This document shows, piece by piece, positions 47,385 through 58,668 of a stretch of 64,000 nucleotides of DNA. How positions within the stretch are numbered: position 1 is the stretch's first letter; the number at the start of each line of letters is the position of its first letter. The DNA is taken from the NCBI RefSeq assembly GCF_003265705.1, contig NW_020312785.1, positions 19,248,968-19,312,967 on the forward strand, given 5' to 3'. The notes beneath the pieces are model-generated. The model saw only the letters and a list, made by a program, of their open reading frames with translations, was not told the origin of the DNA and did no database searches. The stretch comes from Callorhinus ursinus (lineage: Eukaryota > Chordata > Mammalia > Carnivora > Otariidae). The position numbers and the translations under genes are program-made.

Positions 47385-47530
47385 CTTTTAAGTACTTTCT
47401 CATTTAGTCCTTACAATAACCATATGAGTCAGCTTTTATTATTTGTATTTCTCAAGTGCGGAAACAGAGACACATACACAATTTTCCTACATAGAGGACA
47501 GGGAAGTGATCAAAATTCATTTTGCTCAAA
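47385..47530 (-). mobile_element. MIR SINE fragment
   Basis: The plus strand reads 'tctcatttagtccttacaat', 'aaccatatgagtcagctttt' and 'gcggaaacagagacacatac', the antisense of MIR ('tcatttaatcctcacaac...ccctatgaggtag...gaggaaactgaggcacaga'). Confidence 0.65.
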
Positions 47531-48429
47531 GAAATTTTATGGCAAAAATGCTGAGAAAGTGTGATAAAAAGAAAATTATGAAGTGGTATTGTTTTTTTTT
47601 TATTTTCTCCAATTTGTGAGTGATTTCATAATGCAAGTCGCATCACTTAAATAAGGGTTATCAGATGTTTACAGAGCAATTAGTGTATTTCAGAATCAGA
47701 TCAGTGCAAGGAAAAACTGACCACTCCATATGGACAACTGCATTTGAAATGATGTTCTACGTCATTCATGAGTGCCATCTGAATCAGTTCTTTTAACAAC
47801 AGAGGCACTGTGAATTCTCTGGAATATTTTAAAACTTGTTTTATTTGTTAATTTTTTAAATCGTATTGATGATAATCTCAAAATCATTAATTGCATGAGC
47901 ACCAATATTACTGTCTGTTCTGGTCTTGATGCCTGCATCTCTTCATGTGTAAGTCCTACTGATATATCTTCCTGGTACAGGCAATGAGAAAACAGAAACC
48001 AACATAATACTTAACTGATGTGTTCACACAAAGTAAAAAGCAAATGATATCAAGGTATACTGTATAAATGAAGTTTCCTGGAAAGAGAGAAAGGCCTGGG
48101 AGAATTTATATATCATGCAGTACATGGAAATAGAGACGTGCTAAATATTTTTTAATATACTATAGGAATCAGAATTATACCCTAATAAGCAGTATTTTAG
48201 TTTAGGAAAAGAAATCATCTGTCACATTCAATTAAATAACAATGCATTATGAGGTATTTATTACACACACAAAAAACCACTTCAGGAATAATTTAACAAC
48301 GTATGAGCAACTCAAGCATTGAAGACTGCGGAACACTGATGCAAGAAATTAAAGAAGGACAAATTTGAAAGACTTTTAAGCTACTGATTTCAGGACTTAC
48401 TAGAGTATTTATAGTAATTAAGACATTGG

Positions 48430-49650
48430 TAAAAGTGAGAACAGATAAGGAAATCAAAGTAATAGACTAAAGAAAGTCTCCAAATAGACCCACATATATA
48501 TGATTGATGGATTTTCAAGAGACATAGCAAGGTAATTCAACAGGAAAAGGATAGTGCTTTCAACGGTGCTGAAGCGACTAGGTCTCACTTTAGGACCAAC
48601 TATCCTCATTGCTCACATCATACCATGCAAAAGTATTAACTTAAAATGGATCACAGATACAAACATAAAAATACCTCATGAAATTTAAAAACATCTGCCC
48701 TTAGAAAGATACCATTATGAAAATGAAAATGCAAGCCACAGTCTGGGAGAAAATATCTGTAATTTACACATCTGACAAAGCACATATATCCTGAATATAT
48801 AAAGAAATCTTACAACTCAATAGTAAAATAAAATATTTTAAAAGGCAAAATTTTGAATAAGTATTTCATAAAGATATATGAGTAGCCGAACAAACACACG
48901 GAAAGCTGCTCAACATAGCTAATCATCAAAGAAATACAAATTGAAACTACAATATGATATCATTACACATCTTATAAAACAGGTAAAATTTAAAAGGCGG
49001 ACAATACCAAGTGCTGACAAGGAAGTAGAGCAATAACAATCTCAAATATTACTGGTAAAAGTGTAAAGTTATATAAAAATTTTAAGAGAACTCTTTGGCA
49101 ATTTCATATAGGGCCAACCATCACCACCATGTTACCCAATAATAAATAAAACACAGATGTCTAAAAAAGATTTGTAAATGGAGGTTTATAACAGTTTTAT
49201 TGAAAATAACAGCTTGAAACAATGCAAATGCTCACCAACTATTGAATAGACAAATAAATAATGGTATATGCATACAATGGAGGACCACTCACAAATTAAA
49301 AGAGTCAGATTACAGACATACACAACACGGATGAATCTCAAAAATATTATGCTCTGAAAAGAACCCAGACACAAAAGTCTGTATATTGTGTGACCCTTGT
49401 CATATGAAATTCTAGAACAGGCAAAATTAATCTATAGTGGCAGAATGCAGATGAGTGATTGCCTGGGGTAGGATGGGTGGGGAGGAATTAACTACAAAGG
49501 GATAGGAGGGAACTTTTTTTGATAATGAAAATGTTCTATATCTTGATTGATCTGGTGTTTGCATAGGTACATATGTCTGTCAAAACTCATGTACACTTAA
49601 TATAAGTGCAATTGATTATTCCTCAATAAAGTGCATTTAGAAAAACAAAA
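48430..49650 (+). mobile_element. Old L1 (L1M-type) ORF2 3' region plus 3'UTR
   Basis: Sense-strand L1 with 'aaaatggatcacagatacaa', 'agccacagtctgggagaaaa', 'tcatcaaagaaatacaaatt', 'aatggtatatgcatacaatg', 'gtgattgcctggggtaggat' and an old L1 3' terminus ending 'attattcctcaataaa' near 49614-49629. All ORF2 frames are broken. Confidence 0.75.
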
Positions 49651-49827
49651 CAGCACCCTGAATAAAGTAGATACAGAATGTCCCTGAGACTTGTTTTCTT
49701 GGTCAGAATTGGAAAAATGTGTCATGGTTGAAAATTGCCTTCTAGTCCTCTCTTATAGAACTTTTTGTTATAATTGTTTTATCATACATTTGCCAGAGTC
49801 TAAAATATTTTTATGCCCCACCCTTAA

Positions 49828-49874
49828 GGCAAATCAACGACAATGGTGAGGACCTGTTGGCCGTCGTTGATGCC
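49828..49874. other. Imperfect inverted repeat (hairpin-forming)
   Basis: 'atcaacgac' at about 49833-49841 pairs perfectly with 'gtcgttgat' at 49863-49871. After a two-base bulge the outer 'ggca' and 'tgcc' also pair, giving a stem of about 13 base pairs around a loop of about 21 bases. Two CpGs in each arm region are unusual for this AT-rich area. Confidence 0.7.
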
Positions 49875-50553
49875 AATGTTTGCTTCTGCAGTTTGCTTTA
49901 GGAGGGACAGAAAGAGAGCCCAAGAATAAAAAGGCCATAGACTTCAAAGGAAATTCTGATGATTCTATAGTCATGGGAACATATAATGACCAGAACTGGT
50001 TCTAAACGTGTCTAATCCACCAATGACAGTTATAACGCAATGATAACACCACAATTGGTTTTAAATTGGTCTACTTGGTTGGTGACGATTCACTTCAGTG
50101 AACATCCCTCTATAACCAAGAAAGATCAGGCTCTCAGAATGCCATCACCCTCCTTCTGCTTCCATGAGCAACACAAAACACATTTCTATGATTGACGTCA
50201 ACCCACTCATGCCTCTATAACCAGCAAAACCCAAAACAAAATCTTTCTCAAGACCGTCAAGCTGTTGCTCTACAAAATTATGCCTAACCATCAGAACTCT
50301 TTCTGGTGGATGCTGCAGTTTGGGCACTTACATTACAGATATTGAGCAAGACACTGAATCTTACCCTTTGGCAATTCCCAGATCTTATTTTACAGATGAA
50401 GAAAATGAGGCATGAAGAAATTAAAGAAAAATTTTTAAATAATTTAATTTAATTAATTAATAAAGAAAAATGTTTTTAATATAACTAATGATTATGTAAC
50501 TAATATAATCCAGTAGGAACTAAATACCAATCTACTGAGAGTAGATCTGACAG

Positions 50554-50575
50554 GAAAGAGTAGATCTACTCTTTC
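50554..50575. repeat. Perfect 22-bp palindrome
   Basis: 'gaaagagtaga' followed directly by its reverse complement 'tctactctttc', centred on AGATCT. A half-copy 'gagagtagatctga' lies just upstream at 50537-50550. Confidence 0.95.
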
Positions 50576-50789
50576 TCCTCTGGCAGTCACATATGCACAT
50601 GTGCACACATGTGCTCATACATAAAGGTCAAAAAATTTTTTAAAATAATAGACACTACATAAATTAGTTCCAAGGTTACTCAACTTTTTCTTATTTAGGC
50701 ATAAAGGATTATTCAAAGAAGAACAATATGCCTCCTAGTATCGAGGGGATCACAGTTTTGTGAAGGAGACATGCAGGTAAATAGTAGCA

Positions 50790-51020
50790 GGGACGCCTGG
50801 GTGGCTCAGTCAGTTAAGCGTCTGCCTTCTGCTCAGGTCATGATCCTGGGTCCTGGGATCAAGCCCCACATCGGGCTCCTTGCTCAGCGGGGAGTTTATT
50901 TCTCCCTCTCCCTCTGCCCTTCCCCCCTGCTTGTGTTCTCTCTCTCTCTCTCTCTCTCTCCCTCTCTCTCTCGTTGTCTCTCTCTGTCAAATAAATAAAT
51001 AAAATCTTTAAAAAAAAGAA
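50790..51020 (+). mobile_element. Can-SINE 11
   Basis: Near-consensus head ('gacgcctgggtggctcag') and tail ('caaataaataaataaaatc'). Expanded CT microsatellite at about 50938-50985. The target-site duplication is weak ('aaatagtag' before, 'aaataataag' after), so the 3' limit is approximate. Confidence 0.92.
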
Positions 51021-51064
51021 AGAAATAATAAGTAATATGGTAACTAGAAACCAAATAAACCAGA

Positions 51065-51225
51065 TTGGTTCTAGATTCCTTGCTTATTAGCAATATAAAG
51101 CTGGATAAGTTACTTATCCTCTCAGAGTGTCAATTTTCTTACTCATAAAATGCAAACAATAAAACATACTTTGAAAGAGTATTGGGGAGTTTGAAGATTC
51201 ATAATAAAATCGTTAAAAATCACAG
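51065..51225 (+). mobile_element. MIR SINE fragment
   Basis: Sense MIR core: 'gctggataagttacttatcc', 'tctcagagtgtcaattttct', 'tactcataaaatgcaaacaa', 'tattggggagtttgaagatt'. Confidence 0.6.
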
Positions 51226-51489
51226 TGACAGAAACAAAACTAGTTACCATTCTCATTTTATCAACACCATCATTCCCAAGAAAATAGGTAGAAAGTATTT
51301 TGTTAACAGACATGAGAGAATGGTTGCAATTTTGAAAAGAAAGTAATAATATATGGTATGAGTTGACAAGACGGGATGAATAGCAGTAACTTGAATGGAA
51401 AGGAAGCCTGAGGGGGGAGTGGGAGGGAGTCATGAAAGCATCCCAGGCAGTAGCCACGGGACACATAAATCCCCACAAGTACAAACAAG

Positions 51490-51735
51490 TATTAGTAGTA
51501 TTTACAGGGTACATGCTCTCCACTAGGCACTGTGCTCTCATTGATGTAGTACCTCATCCATGGCCTATTTACAATCCTAAGAGTTAGGTAATTCAGTACT
51601 GCCTTTATACAGATGAGAAAACAGGAGCACAGAAAGGTATTGCTCCTTACCCAAAGTCACAGAGCTGTTTTGTAGGAGACCTGGGAATTAAACCTGAGTA
51701 GAACGTGATAGCTTATACTCTAATCCATCATATGA
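51490..51735 (-). mobile_element. MIR SINE, long copy
   Basis: Antisense MIR over most of its length: 'cactaggcactgtgctctca', 'tacagatgagaaaacaggag', 'cccaaagtcacagagctgtt', 'gacctgggaattaaacctga'. The 132-codon minus-strand frame at 51143-51541 overlaps this and the preceding MIR and is not a gene. Confidence 0.75.
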
Positions 51736-51989
51736 TAAAACGATAAAGAATGTACTTTAAGGTGTATGACTACTTTAAACACATTTCAGAACTATCTATG
51801 TCAGTTAAGTTTTTCAGAGGCCAATGAGAACATTTAGAAAGCTAGCATATTCAAAAATTTAACAAATCCTTAATTTTTTTTGCAATACGATTAAATATTT
51901 AATTATGTGTGATAAGTACAAAACACAGTATAAAACTTCAAGTGTGCGCAAAATGCAGTTTTATTTTTCTATTACTTAGTTTATTTTCT

Positions 51990-52183
51990 TTTTTTTTTAA
52001 AGATTTTATTTATTTATTTGAGAGAGAGAGAGAGAGAGAAACAGCATGAGAGGGGAGAAGGTCAGAGGGAGAAGCAGGCTCCCCGCCGAGCCGGGAGCCC
52101 GATGTGGGACTCGATCCCAGGACTCCGGGATCATGACCTGAGCCAAAGGCAGTCACTTAACCAACTGAGCCACCCAGGCGCCC
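51990..52183 (-). mobile_element. Can-SINE 12
   Basis: Antisense carnivoran SINE, near consensus ('gatgtgggactcgatcccag', 'ccaactgagccacccaggcg'). Perfect 17-bp target-site duplication 'tacttagtttattttct' at 51973-51989 and 52184-52200. A (GA)n tract lies at about 52019-52038. Confidence 0.97.
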
Positions 52184-52599
52184 TACTTAGTTTATTTTCT
52201 ATAACAAGCTTCTAAGTAGTCAAATCACAAAAATTTAATATTCATTATTAAATGAATGGGTGGGTGGGAAGGAGTTGCTGGGCATCTCGCCCTTGTGTTA
52301 CTTTCTATACAGGCTGGCATCTCTTGGGATTGGCTGAAAAATCCATAATTCATCTTCCATTGATTTCTGTCCAAACAGGTCACTAAGTCATTGGTCCTTC
52401 CCATTCAAGAGGCCTCTTCATGCATCCTCTCTCAAGGCTACCTCCCACGTCTTTTCGGGTATGTAGGATCATCCTGCTGCTCTTCATCTCACAAGTCACA
52501 GAGACTTACAGGATGACAGGCTATCTATGATCTCTCATAATTTCCTTGCTCCTCTTAGTTTCAGGGGATGTTTCTATTTCTCAGGTACTGACCTAGGGT

Positions 52600-53255
52600 G
52601 TGAACAAAATGTGTGTTGTCATCAGTTGAACAGAGATATTTATCCACTTAAATTCATTTTATCTTTTTCCTGGACAAATATTCCATCCTCTCTTCCTGAG
52701 AGATGTGACAATGTAACTGAGTTTTAACCAACAGGATATATGAGCAGCGATAATATGGACTACTTCCTGAGTAGCCCCTCAACCTTCCAAACAGGCTCTT
52801 CTATGTTCTTCCTCCCTTTGTTGTCATGACACAGACAGACAAGGCCCTAGAAGTTGCAGAGATACAAGCTATACAAGCTGGAAAGGGCCTTGCTTCCTAA
52901 ATGAGAGTCATAATCTTGAACACCATTAGGACTGCTATTGATTAAGAAATAAACTTCTGTTGGAGATGCCTGGGTGGCTCAGTCTGTTAAGGTCAGACTC
53001 TTGATTTCAGCTCAGGTCATGATCTCAGAGTCATGAGATCCAGCCTTGGGACAGCCTCCACGTCCAGCAGGGAGTCTGCTTGCCTCCCTCTGCCCTTGCT
53101 CTCTCTCTCTCTCTCTCTCTCTCAAATAAATAAATAAATAATTCTTTAAAAAATGAAATATTATGTTTTTGTCTAGCCATTACTATATTGTCTAAATTAC
53201 TAGATTAAGTCATTTTTTTTAACCACAGGCTAGTGTATCCTAACTAATACACAGA
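52600..53255 (+). mobile_element. Old LTR-like repeat split by a Can-SINE (family name uncertain)
   Basis: 'accaacaggatatatgagca', 'acaaggccctagaagttgca', 'attaagaaataaacttctgt' and, beyond the SINE, 'gctagtgtatcctaactaat' follow a common medium-age mammalian repeat that ends with a TCCTGACTAATACA-type terminus. A related piece is at 62820-63095. The left limit is uncertain; 52201-52599 is unassigned. Confidence 0.5.
52963..53150 (+). mobile_element. Can-SINE 13
   Basis: Diverged carnivoran SINE: 'ggagatgcctgggtggctca' head, 'cagcagggagtctgcttgcc' middle, (CT)n at about 53098-53124, then (AAAT)n and 'attctttaaaaaa'. The flanking duplication is degraded ('gaaataaacttctgtt' / 'gaaatattatgttt'). 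Confidence 0.9.
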
Positions 53256-55379
53256 CCCATCTGATTAATATGCTAAACAGTGGTTTCTATTCTGTGATGC
53301 TGATGTCTCCAAGGGGTCTTGGGAAGTAGAATACAGGTATCACTTATACTCCAACCCCTCAAACTCATCTGGAATGTCTAAATGAATCTCTGAGTTCATC
53401 CAAGACAAGGAGCCATCTCCTTTTTCCTGAAGGACTCCCATTATTTATCCACTCATTGCTTCTCCATCTTATTTCCCTTCCCCCCACCCCAGCTCCAGGA
53501 ATCTTTATTATTTCAATGGGCAGGTAGAAAGTTTTGTGTTACTCATCAAATACTCCTTTAAAAAAATGTTGAAGAGATTAAAAGATCATTAATTGATTAA
53601 ATACTTTGGAAATAAGTAAGGAAATAAGTAATGTTCTAGCTGATTGAGAGAAAAATATAAAAAATAGCAAAGGTGAGAGAATCTCTGTTCATATTTCCAA
53701 ATATTAACCCATGACATTTGCAGTCTTCTGTCAAATAAATCACATACCTAAGAACTGCATTATCTCTTAGGATCTTGGTGAGAAGCTTGAGTTCTACCCA
53801 GAATTTTGGGAACTGTGGTACTGAAAATTATTATTTTTTGATAGTGAGGAATTTGGTCAATGAACACATGTTTACTGAATACCTATTATATATATGTGTA
53901 TATATATATATATAAAACCAGTCACTGTTCTAGGTATTAAAATCTTCAGAAGTACAAATACTTGTAGTGAACAACCAACATTCTCTATTTTATTTCAAAA
54001 TACAAGTAGCCCATGGAGATACCCTCCCTCCTTCAAGCATGACCCACACTGAAATGGTAGAGCAAGACAGAGACCATGGCAAGTTTTGTAACTCTCCATA
54101 GAGGTTTTCATAAATTCACTTAATGTGTACCTGGAAACATCTAGGTATGCTGATATGTGACAATATGAGTGTATTATTATTACTTGCATTGTTTCTAGAA
54201 AACAGAACCCCTCAAGTCCAGTTCTTGACTTGTGACACATTTTCTTTTCTCCCCATCCTCTGCAGAAGTACACATGAGGTTCTGTGGTGTAGGACTCAGA
54301 TATCTAAGAAAATTGCCAACTGCCTCAAATTCTCTTAGGGCCTGCCTCGCTCCTTAAACTGGAGTAAAGGAGTGCACATTCAAACTGTATACTTGACACA
54401 TGCTGGACAAACCCTAGTTTGCTGATTAAACATGCAGAGCAAATTTCAACACTGGTCCCAGGTGATATGTTTGGTGTTAAGTTTCCTAAAATAATTGTTT
54501 TACTGCTTTCTCAGTCATGAATCTATCTTGGTATTAAGCATCAATCCATACTGTGAGAATTCTCACCCCAGCTGGCTAAGCTAAGAAAGTGAGAAATGAA
54601 AATCAGATATGATTCTCATGAAATAAATATGAAAATTGTGCCTTCAATGATGGAACACTGGAGAACTGAAGGACAGGGGATTTTTAGGTTTCTGGGGAAC
54701 TTCCTTCTTCCAAAAACAACTTGATTTGCATGGGTTGGGATATTTTGAGGTTATGAGCTGTGGGTTAAAATAAAAGCTCAGGGCTCACAAGTCTGGTAAA
54801 ACCATGACATTCTCTGTTAAATGGAATTTCTGGCAACACCAAGATTTGTATTGCTTTTACCTGGACCCGAGAAGTCAAGTTTGCAAATGGGTAGGGAAGA
54901 AAAGTAAACAACACTTGTTTATCATATAACCAAGCAAGGAGGCAATGACCCTGGTGCCAGGTCTGCCCAGCACTTAAGCAAGAATCCTGGTGAAAGTTTC
55001 GGTGAGCCACTACTATTGCTTTAGCCAGTTTCCCCCCAACGACTTGGGCATTTCCATCCCATTGTCCTGAGGGAGGGCCTAGGGGTAAGTCTGCATATTT
55101 GTGGACAATATGGCCATGGTTGGGAAACACCGTTGTGAGAGCATGCTGGTTACATCAGCCAATGTGCAGTTTCACCATATGCAGTCAAATTAATCCCTGT
55201 CTCCCGTCTCTCACTTTTTTTTTTTTTTTTGGCTTTTAAATGATTTCCTTTCCATCCTACTCCCATGGGGCTCAAGCTTCCTTTCTTTTTCTTTATACTT
55301 TTACAACTAATCACTGAAAAACACATTCTCAATTTGGAAAGATGGATTAGAGGCACTTTTCCCTATTTCTCCCACTAGG
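53256..55379. other. Unassigned intergenic sequence
   Basis: Holds a short TA/TG microsatellite at about 53888-53914 and a T-run at about 55214-55231. The 121-codon minus-strand frame at 54765-55130 starts with GTG and has no internal ATG, so I do not call it. Confidence 0.4.
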
Positions 55380-56486
55380 TACAGCTAAATATCCTGGACA
55401 CTATATATAACAAACAAAAGAAGGCTCTGAATGGTGGAAAAAAGACAAACTGGCTAAGGACTGTGGACTCAAGGAATGATACCAGGGTGAGATCCCTGGG
55501 TTCTCTTTCTGCTTCATATGCCCCAGACTCGTAACTGAAAAAGCCAGCAAGCAGGAAATGCTAGAGGGCACAGATAACTAAACCTCTGCAAGTCTATTTT
55601 TCTCTGCCCAAAGGACAAGGAAAGGGGCATCTTAGACAATCACAACACCAAACAAACGCCACAGAAAAAACTGCAACCCCCATGCCAACCCCACCCTTCT
55701 GCGTCAACACAGGCTGAATGAAACGTCTAGACTTCCACCCTGACCCCAACCTGTTGGTGTGGTGTTGGAGAAGACTGAGTGAGGAGGTGGGAAATACCTC
55801 TCCCTCAAGCATTAATGAATTCCACCCTACTCTGCAGGTGTCAGTAAACTCTGGGTTCTATCGCCACACTGTGGTAATAAAGAACCCGTCCCACTCCATG
55901 CTTCGGTGGTGTCAGATGAGGACTAGTGGAGAGTCAGAACTCTTAGCACTGCTCATGGGTAGTGAAGCCACCTCTATCCTTGCCCCATATGTCAGTGGAG
56001 GCCACAGAGGAAACAATAAGCAGGCATTCTAGACAAGGGAGGTATCAGCAAAGGTTTAGTGGAAAACCTGAATTTTCACCCTAACCCAGAAGTACTGAAG
56101 TACCCTTCAACAACCCACCCCCTGCATCCAACTAGGGCGTCAATAGAGGCCCTGTAGGCAACCTGGATTTCTACCTCTCCCAGCATTAATAAAGAGGGGC
56201 TCATATCCCTTGCCAGTGTCAGAGAAGGCTAAACCAAAAGATTTATATAAAATCCAGTTTCATAACAATATTCACAATGTCCAAGATATAATCACAAATC
56301 ACTCATCATACCAAGAACCAGGAAAACCTCAACTTGAATGAGAAGACAGTCAATAGATGTCAATAGCAAGATGGCACAGATGTTGGAATTATCTGACAAA
56401 GAATTTAGTATCATTCTTAGTTTGCAGATTTACTGTAAACATTAGTTTCTCAGTGAAGTGGGAAGCTCAATTAAAATAAGTCTAAT
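55380..56486 (+). mobile_element. Old L1 5'UTR region
   Basis: 'cactatatataacaaacaaa', 'gaaggctctgaatggtggaa', 'gtcagtggaggccacagagg', 'tatataaaatccagtttcat', 'cacaatgtccaagatataat', 'ataccaagaaccaggaaaac' and 'gatgttggaattatctgaca' are characteristic of the 5' region of old mammalian L1s. The open frames at 55718-56032 (plus) and 55594-55812 (minus) fall inside it and are by-products. A younger L1 end is inserted at 56504. Confidence 0.62.
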
Positions 56487-56503
56487 GAAATATAATTCAC
56501 ATG

Positions 56504-57035
56504 GAAATAAGTCAATCAGAGAAAGACATGTATCACATGACCTCACTGATATGAGGAATTCTTAATCTCAGGAAACAAACTGAGTGTTACTGGAGTGGTT
56601 GGGGGTGGGAGGGATGGGGTGGCTGGGTGATAGACATTGGGGAGGGTATGTGCTACGGTGAGCGCTGTGAATTGTGCAAGACTGTTGAATCACAGATCTG
56701 TACTTCTGAAACAAATAACGCAACATATTTTAAGAAAAAAGAAAAAGAAGAAGATAACAGGAGAGGAAGAAAAGGGGAGTATGTCAGAGGGGGAGACTAA
56801 CCATGAGAGATGATGGACTCTGAAAAACAAACTGAGGGTTCTAGAGGGGAGGGGGGGAGGGGGATGGGTTATCCTGGTGATGGGTATTGAGGAGGGCACG
56901 TTCTGCATGGAGCACTGGGTGTTATGAACAAACAATGAATCATGGAACACTGCACCAAAAACTAATGATGTAATATATGGTGATTAACATAACAATAAAA
57001 AAATTTAAAAAAATAATAAAAAAAATTAAAAAAAA
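56504..57035 (+). mobile_element. Carnivoran L1 3' end with perfect target-site duplication
   Basis: 5'-truncated to the 3' end. It shows two consecutive 3'UTR modules: one with 'gggtgatagacattggggag' and 'gaaacaaataacgcaacata', then after an A-rich spacer a second with 'gatgggttatcctggtgatg' and 'ggagcactgggtgttatgaa'. It ends in an A-rich tail. The 17-bp duplication 'gaaatataattcacatg' at 56487-56503 and 57036-57052 proves both modules arrived in one event. Confidence 0.95.
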
Positions 57036-57052
57036 GAAATATAATTCACATG

Positions 57053-57430
57053 TATGAAATGTATTTGTAAAAATGGTCAATCACTATCAACAAACATAAA
57101 GAAGTTAATGACAGCAATTAAAGATGGCATTTTACAAAATGAGACTGGAATATAGGTTAAAATATTAAGAACCAGGGTAATAAAGTATCCATGTTTTACT
57201 TCATCTACACAAATTATTATCAAATCACTGTCAACTGAATCATATGGATTGGGGTTCATTTGTCCATAAGCACTTACTTCCATAATCTCCTTCATCATCC
57301 TCCCAACCCTGCTTTTAAATCACATTAATCACTTCCAAGCAACTATCTGATTGCTTATAAATTAGAATTCTTAAAATATAGTCAAACACAATTATGAATA
57401 TTATTTTTTTGAGAATAGAACCTAGTGAAG
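57053..57430. other. Unassigned sequence
   Basis: I see no recognisable feature. It may continue the old L1 that hosts the 56504-57035 insertion. Confidence 0.35.
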
Positions 57431-57432
57431 AT

Positions 57433-57960
57433 GTATTAGTCAGGGCTCTTCAGAGAAACAGAATCAATAGGATCTATCTATCTATCATCTTTATCTATAC
57501 ATCTACATATCCATAACTATTCCTATATGTTGAGAGAGAGAGAAAAGAGAGAGATTGATTATTATGAAGAATTAGCTCACACAATTACAGAGACTGAGAA
57601 GTCCCACTATCTCCTGTCTGTAGGCTGGAGACCCAAGGAAAGCTGATGATGTAGTTCAGTCAGAACACAAAGGCTTGAGAACCAGGGCAATCTGTGGTGT
57701 AAGTCCCAGTCAGAAGGCAGGAGAAAACCAATGTCTCAGTTCAGCAGTCAGGCAGAAGGGGCAAGTTCTCCCTTCTCCCAACTATTCTGTCCTATTCAAT
57801 TGATTGGAAGATGCACATTCATGTTGGGGAAGGCAGTCTGTTCTACTGAGTCTATCAATTCAAACGCTAATGTCATCTGGAATCACTTTCACAGACAAAC
57901 CCAGAAATAATGTTTAGCCAAATATCTGGGCATGTTCCAGTCAAGATGATACACAAAACA
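57433..57960 (-). mobile_element. LTR-like interspersed repeat, copy 2 (antisense)
   Basis: The plus strand reads 'gtattagtcagggctcttca', 'gagaaacagaatcaatagga', 'gtaggctggagacccaagga', 'aattgattggaagatgcaca' and 'cagaaataatgtttagccaa', the reverse complement of the family at 6982-7669. It lacks the roughly 60-bp segment present at 7221-7283 of copy 1. A (CTAT)n and a GA-rich tract occupy the dinucleotide region. Confidence 0.7.
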
Positions 57961-58546
57961 AAAGACAAGTGGGCCATCAAACTTTTAGTTAAATAGTTAA
58001 TTTGGTATTTGCTCCAAACTTTCCTTCCTTAAAGAGTTTTCTGTACCTTGTTCTTTGGAAAAGCAAGCCCCAAATTATTTCACTGAATTTGATAGTCTTT
58101 AAGATACCATTTCACTATAAATAGTATTCCTCCTCTCTCTCCTTTTATAGTCAAATTTTATTGAGTCTTTATTTATGAGATAATGTCATGATTCAGAAGC
58201 AATACAAGGCTTTTTATAGATTGTTTTTCCCTCCAAGATAAGGCTGTAAAAGTTCTCATAAACCTCTCCGCTCTTAAAAACAAGAGTTGGCAGACCCTGC
58301 TAGGGTTTCAAAACCATTGGATAGCTTCAGTTGCATGGTCATTTGTCTTAACATGATATCTTTCACCTGGTTTTTAATCTCAAGAGAAAAAAATTGTGGA
58401 TGACTAAATTTTTCATTTAAACGAATATAAAAAGATAAATTTATCATTCTCCACTTTTATCAGTTTTATTTGGAGTTTTGTAAATCTCAGGGATGGGTCC
58501 TGTATTGAAAAAGAAGGAGAATATTCAACCTGAATATAAAATAAAA
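57961..58546. other. Unassigned sequence
   Basis: I see no recognisable gene or repeat in this interval. Confidence 0.35.
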
Positions 58547-58668
58547 GGGGAAGGAAGGAAGGAAGGAAGGAAGGAAGGAAGGAAGGAAGGAAGGAAGGNN
58601 NNNNNNNNAGGAAGGAAGGAAGGAAGGAAGGAAGGAAGGAAGGAAGGAAGGAAGGGAAGGAGGGAGTG
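58547..58668 (+). repeat. (GGAA)n microsatellite containing a 10-N assembly gap
   Basis: A near-perfect AAGG tetranucleotide array with N at 58599-58608. The predicted Leu-Pro-Ser-Phe-rich peptide on the minus strand is a product of the repeat. Confidence 0.97.

Larger units (their letters stand above)
44445..48425. other. Mostly unassigned intergenic sequence
   Basis: A 4-kb block, largely unrecognised and AT-rich. A possible sense MIR piece lies at about 45480-45620 ('atcagaggacctgcacactg'). A tandem duplication at 47248-47318 and a MIR at 47385-47530 are listed separately. The 105-codon minus-strand frame at 45202-45519 matches nothing I know. Confidence 0.4.
49651..50789. other. Unassigned sequence with hairpin and palindrome
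   Basis: No repeat recognised with confidence. Two structural features are listed separately (49828-49874 and 50554-50575). A MIR-like scrap 'attttacagatgaagaaaat' is at about 50388. A 60-codon minus-strand frame at 50145-50327 is unassigned. Confidence 0.4.

Noticed and set aside
51143..51541. 132-codon minus-strand open frame
   Set aside because: It runs across two MIR fragments in different orientations and has no recognisable domain.
54765..55130. 121-codon minus-strand open frame
   Set aside because: It begins with GTG, contains no internal ATG, and shows no recognisable domain, splice signal or promoter. A long frame without stops is expected now and then in 64 kb.
55594..56032. Opposing 72- and 104-codon ORFs
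   Set aside because: Both lie in sequence matching the 5'UTR region of old L1 elements.
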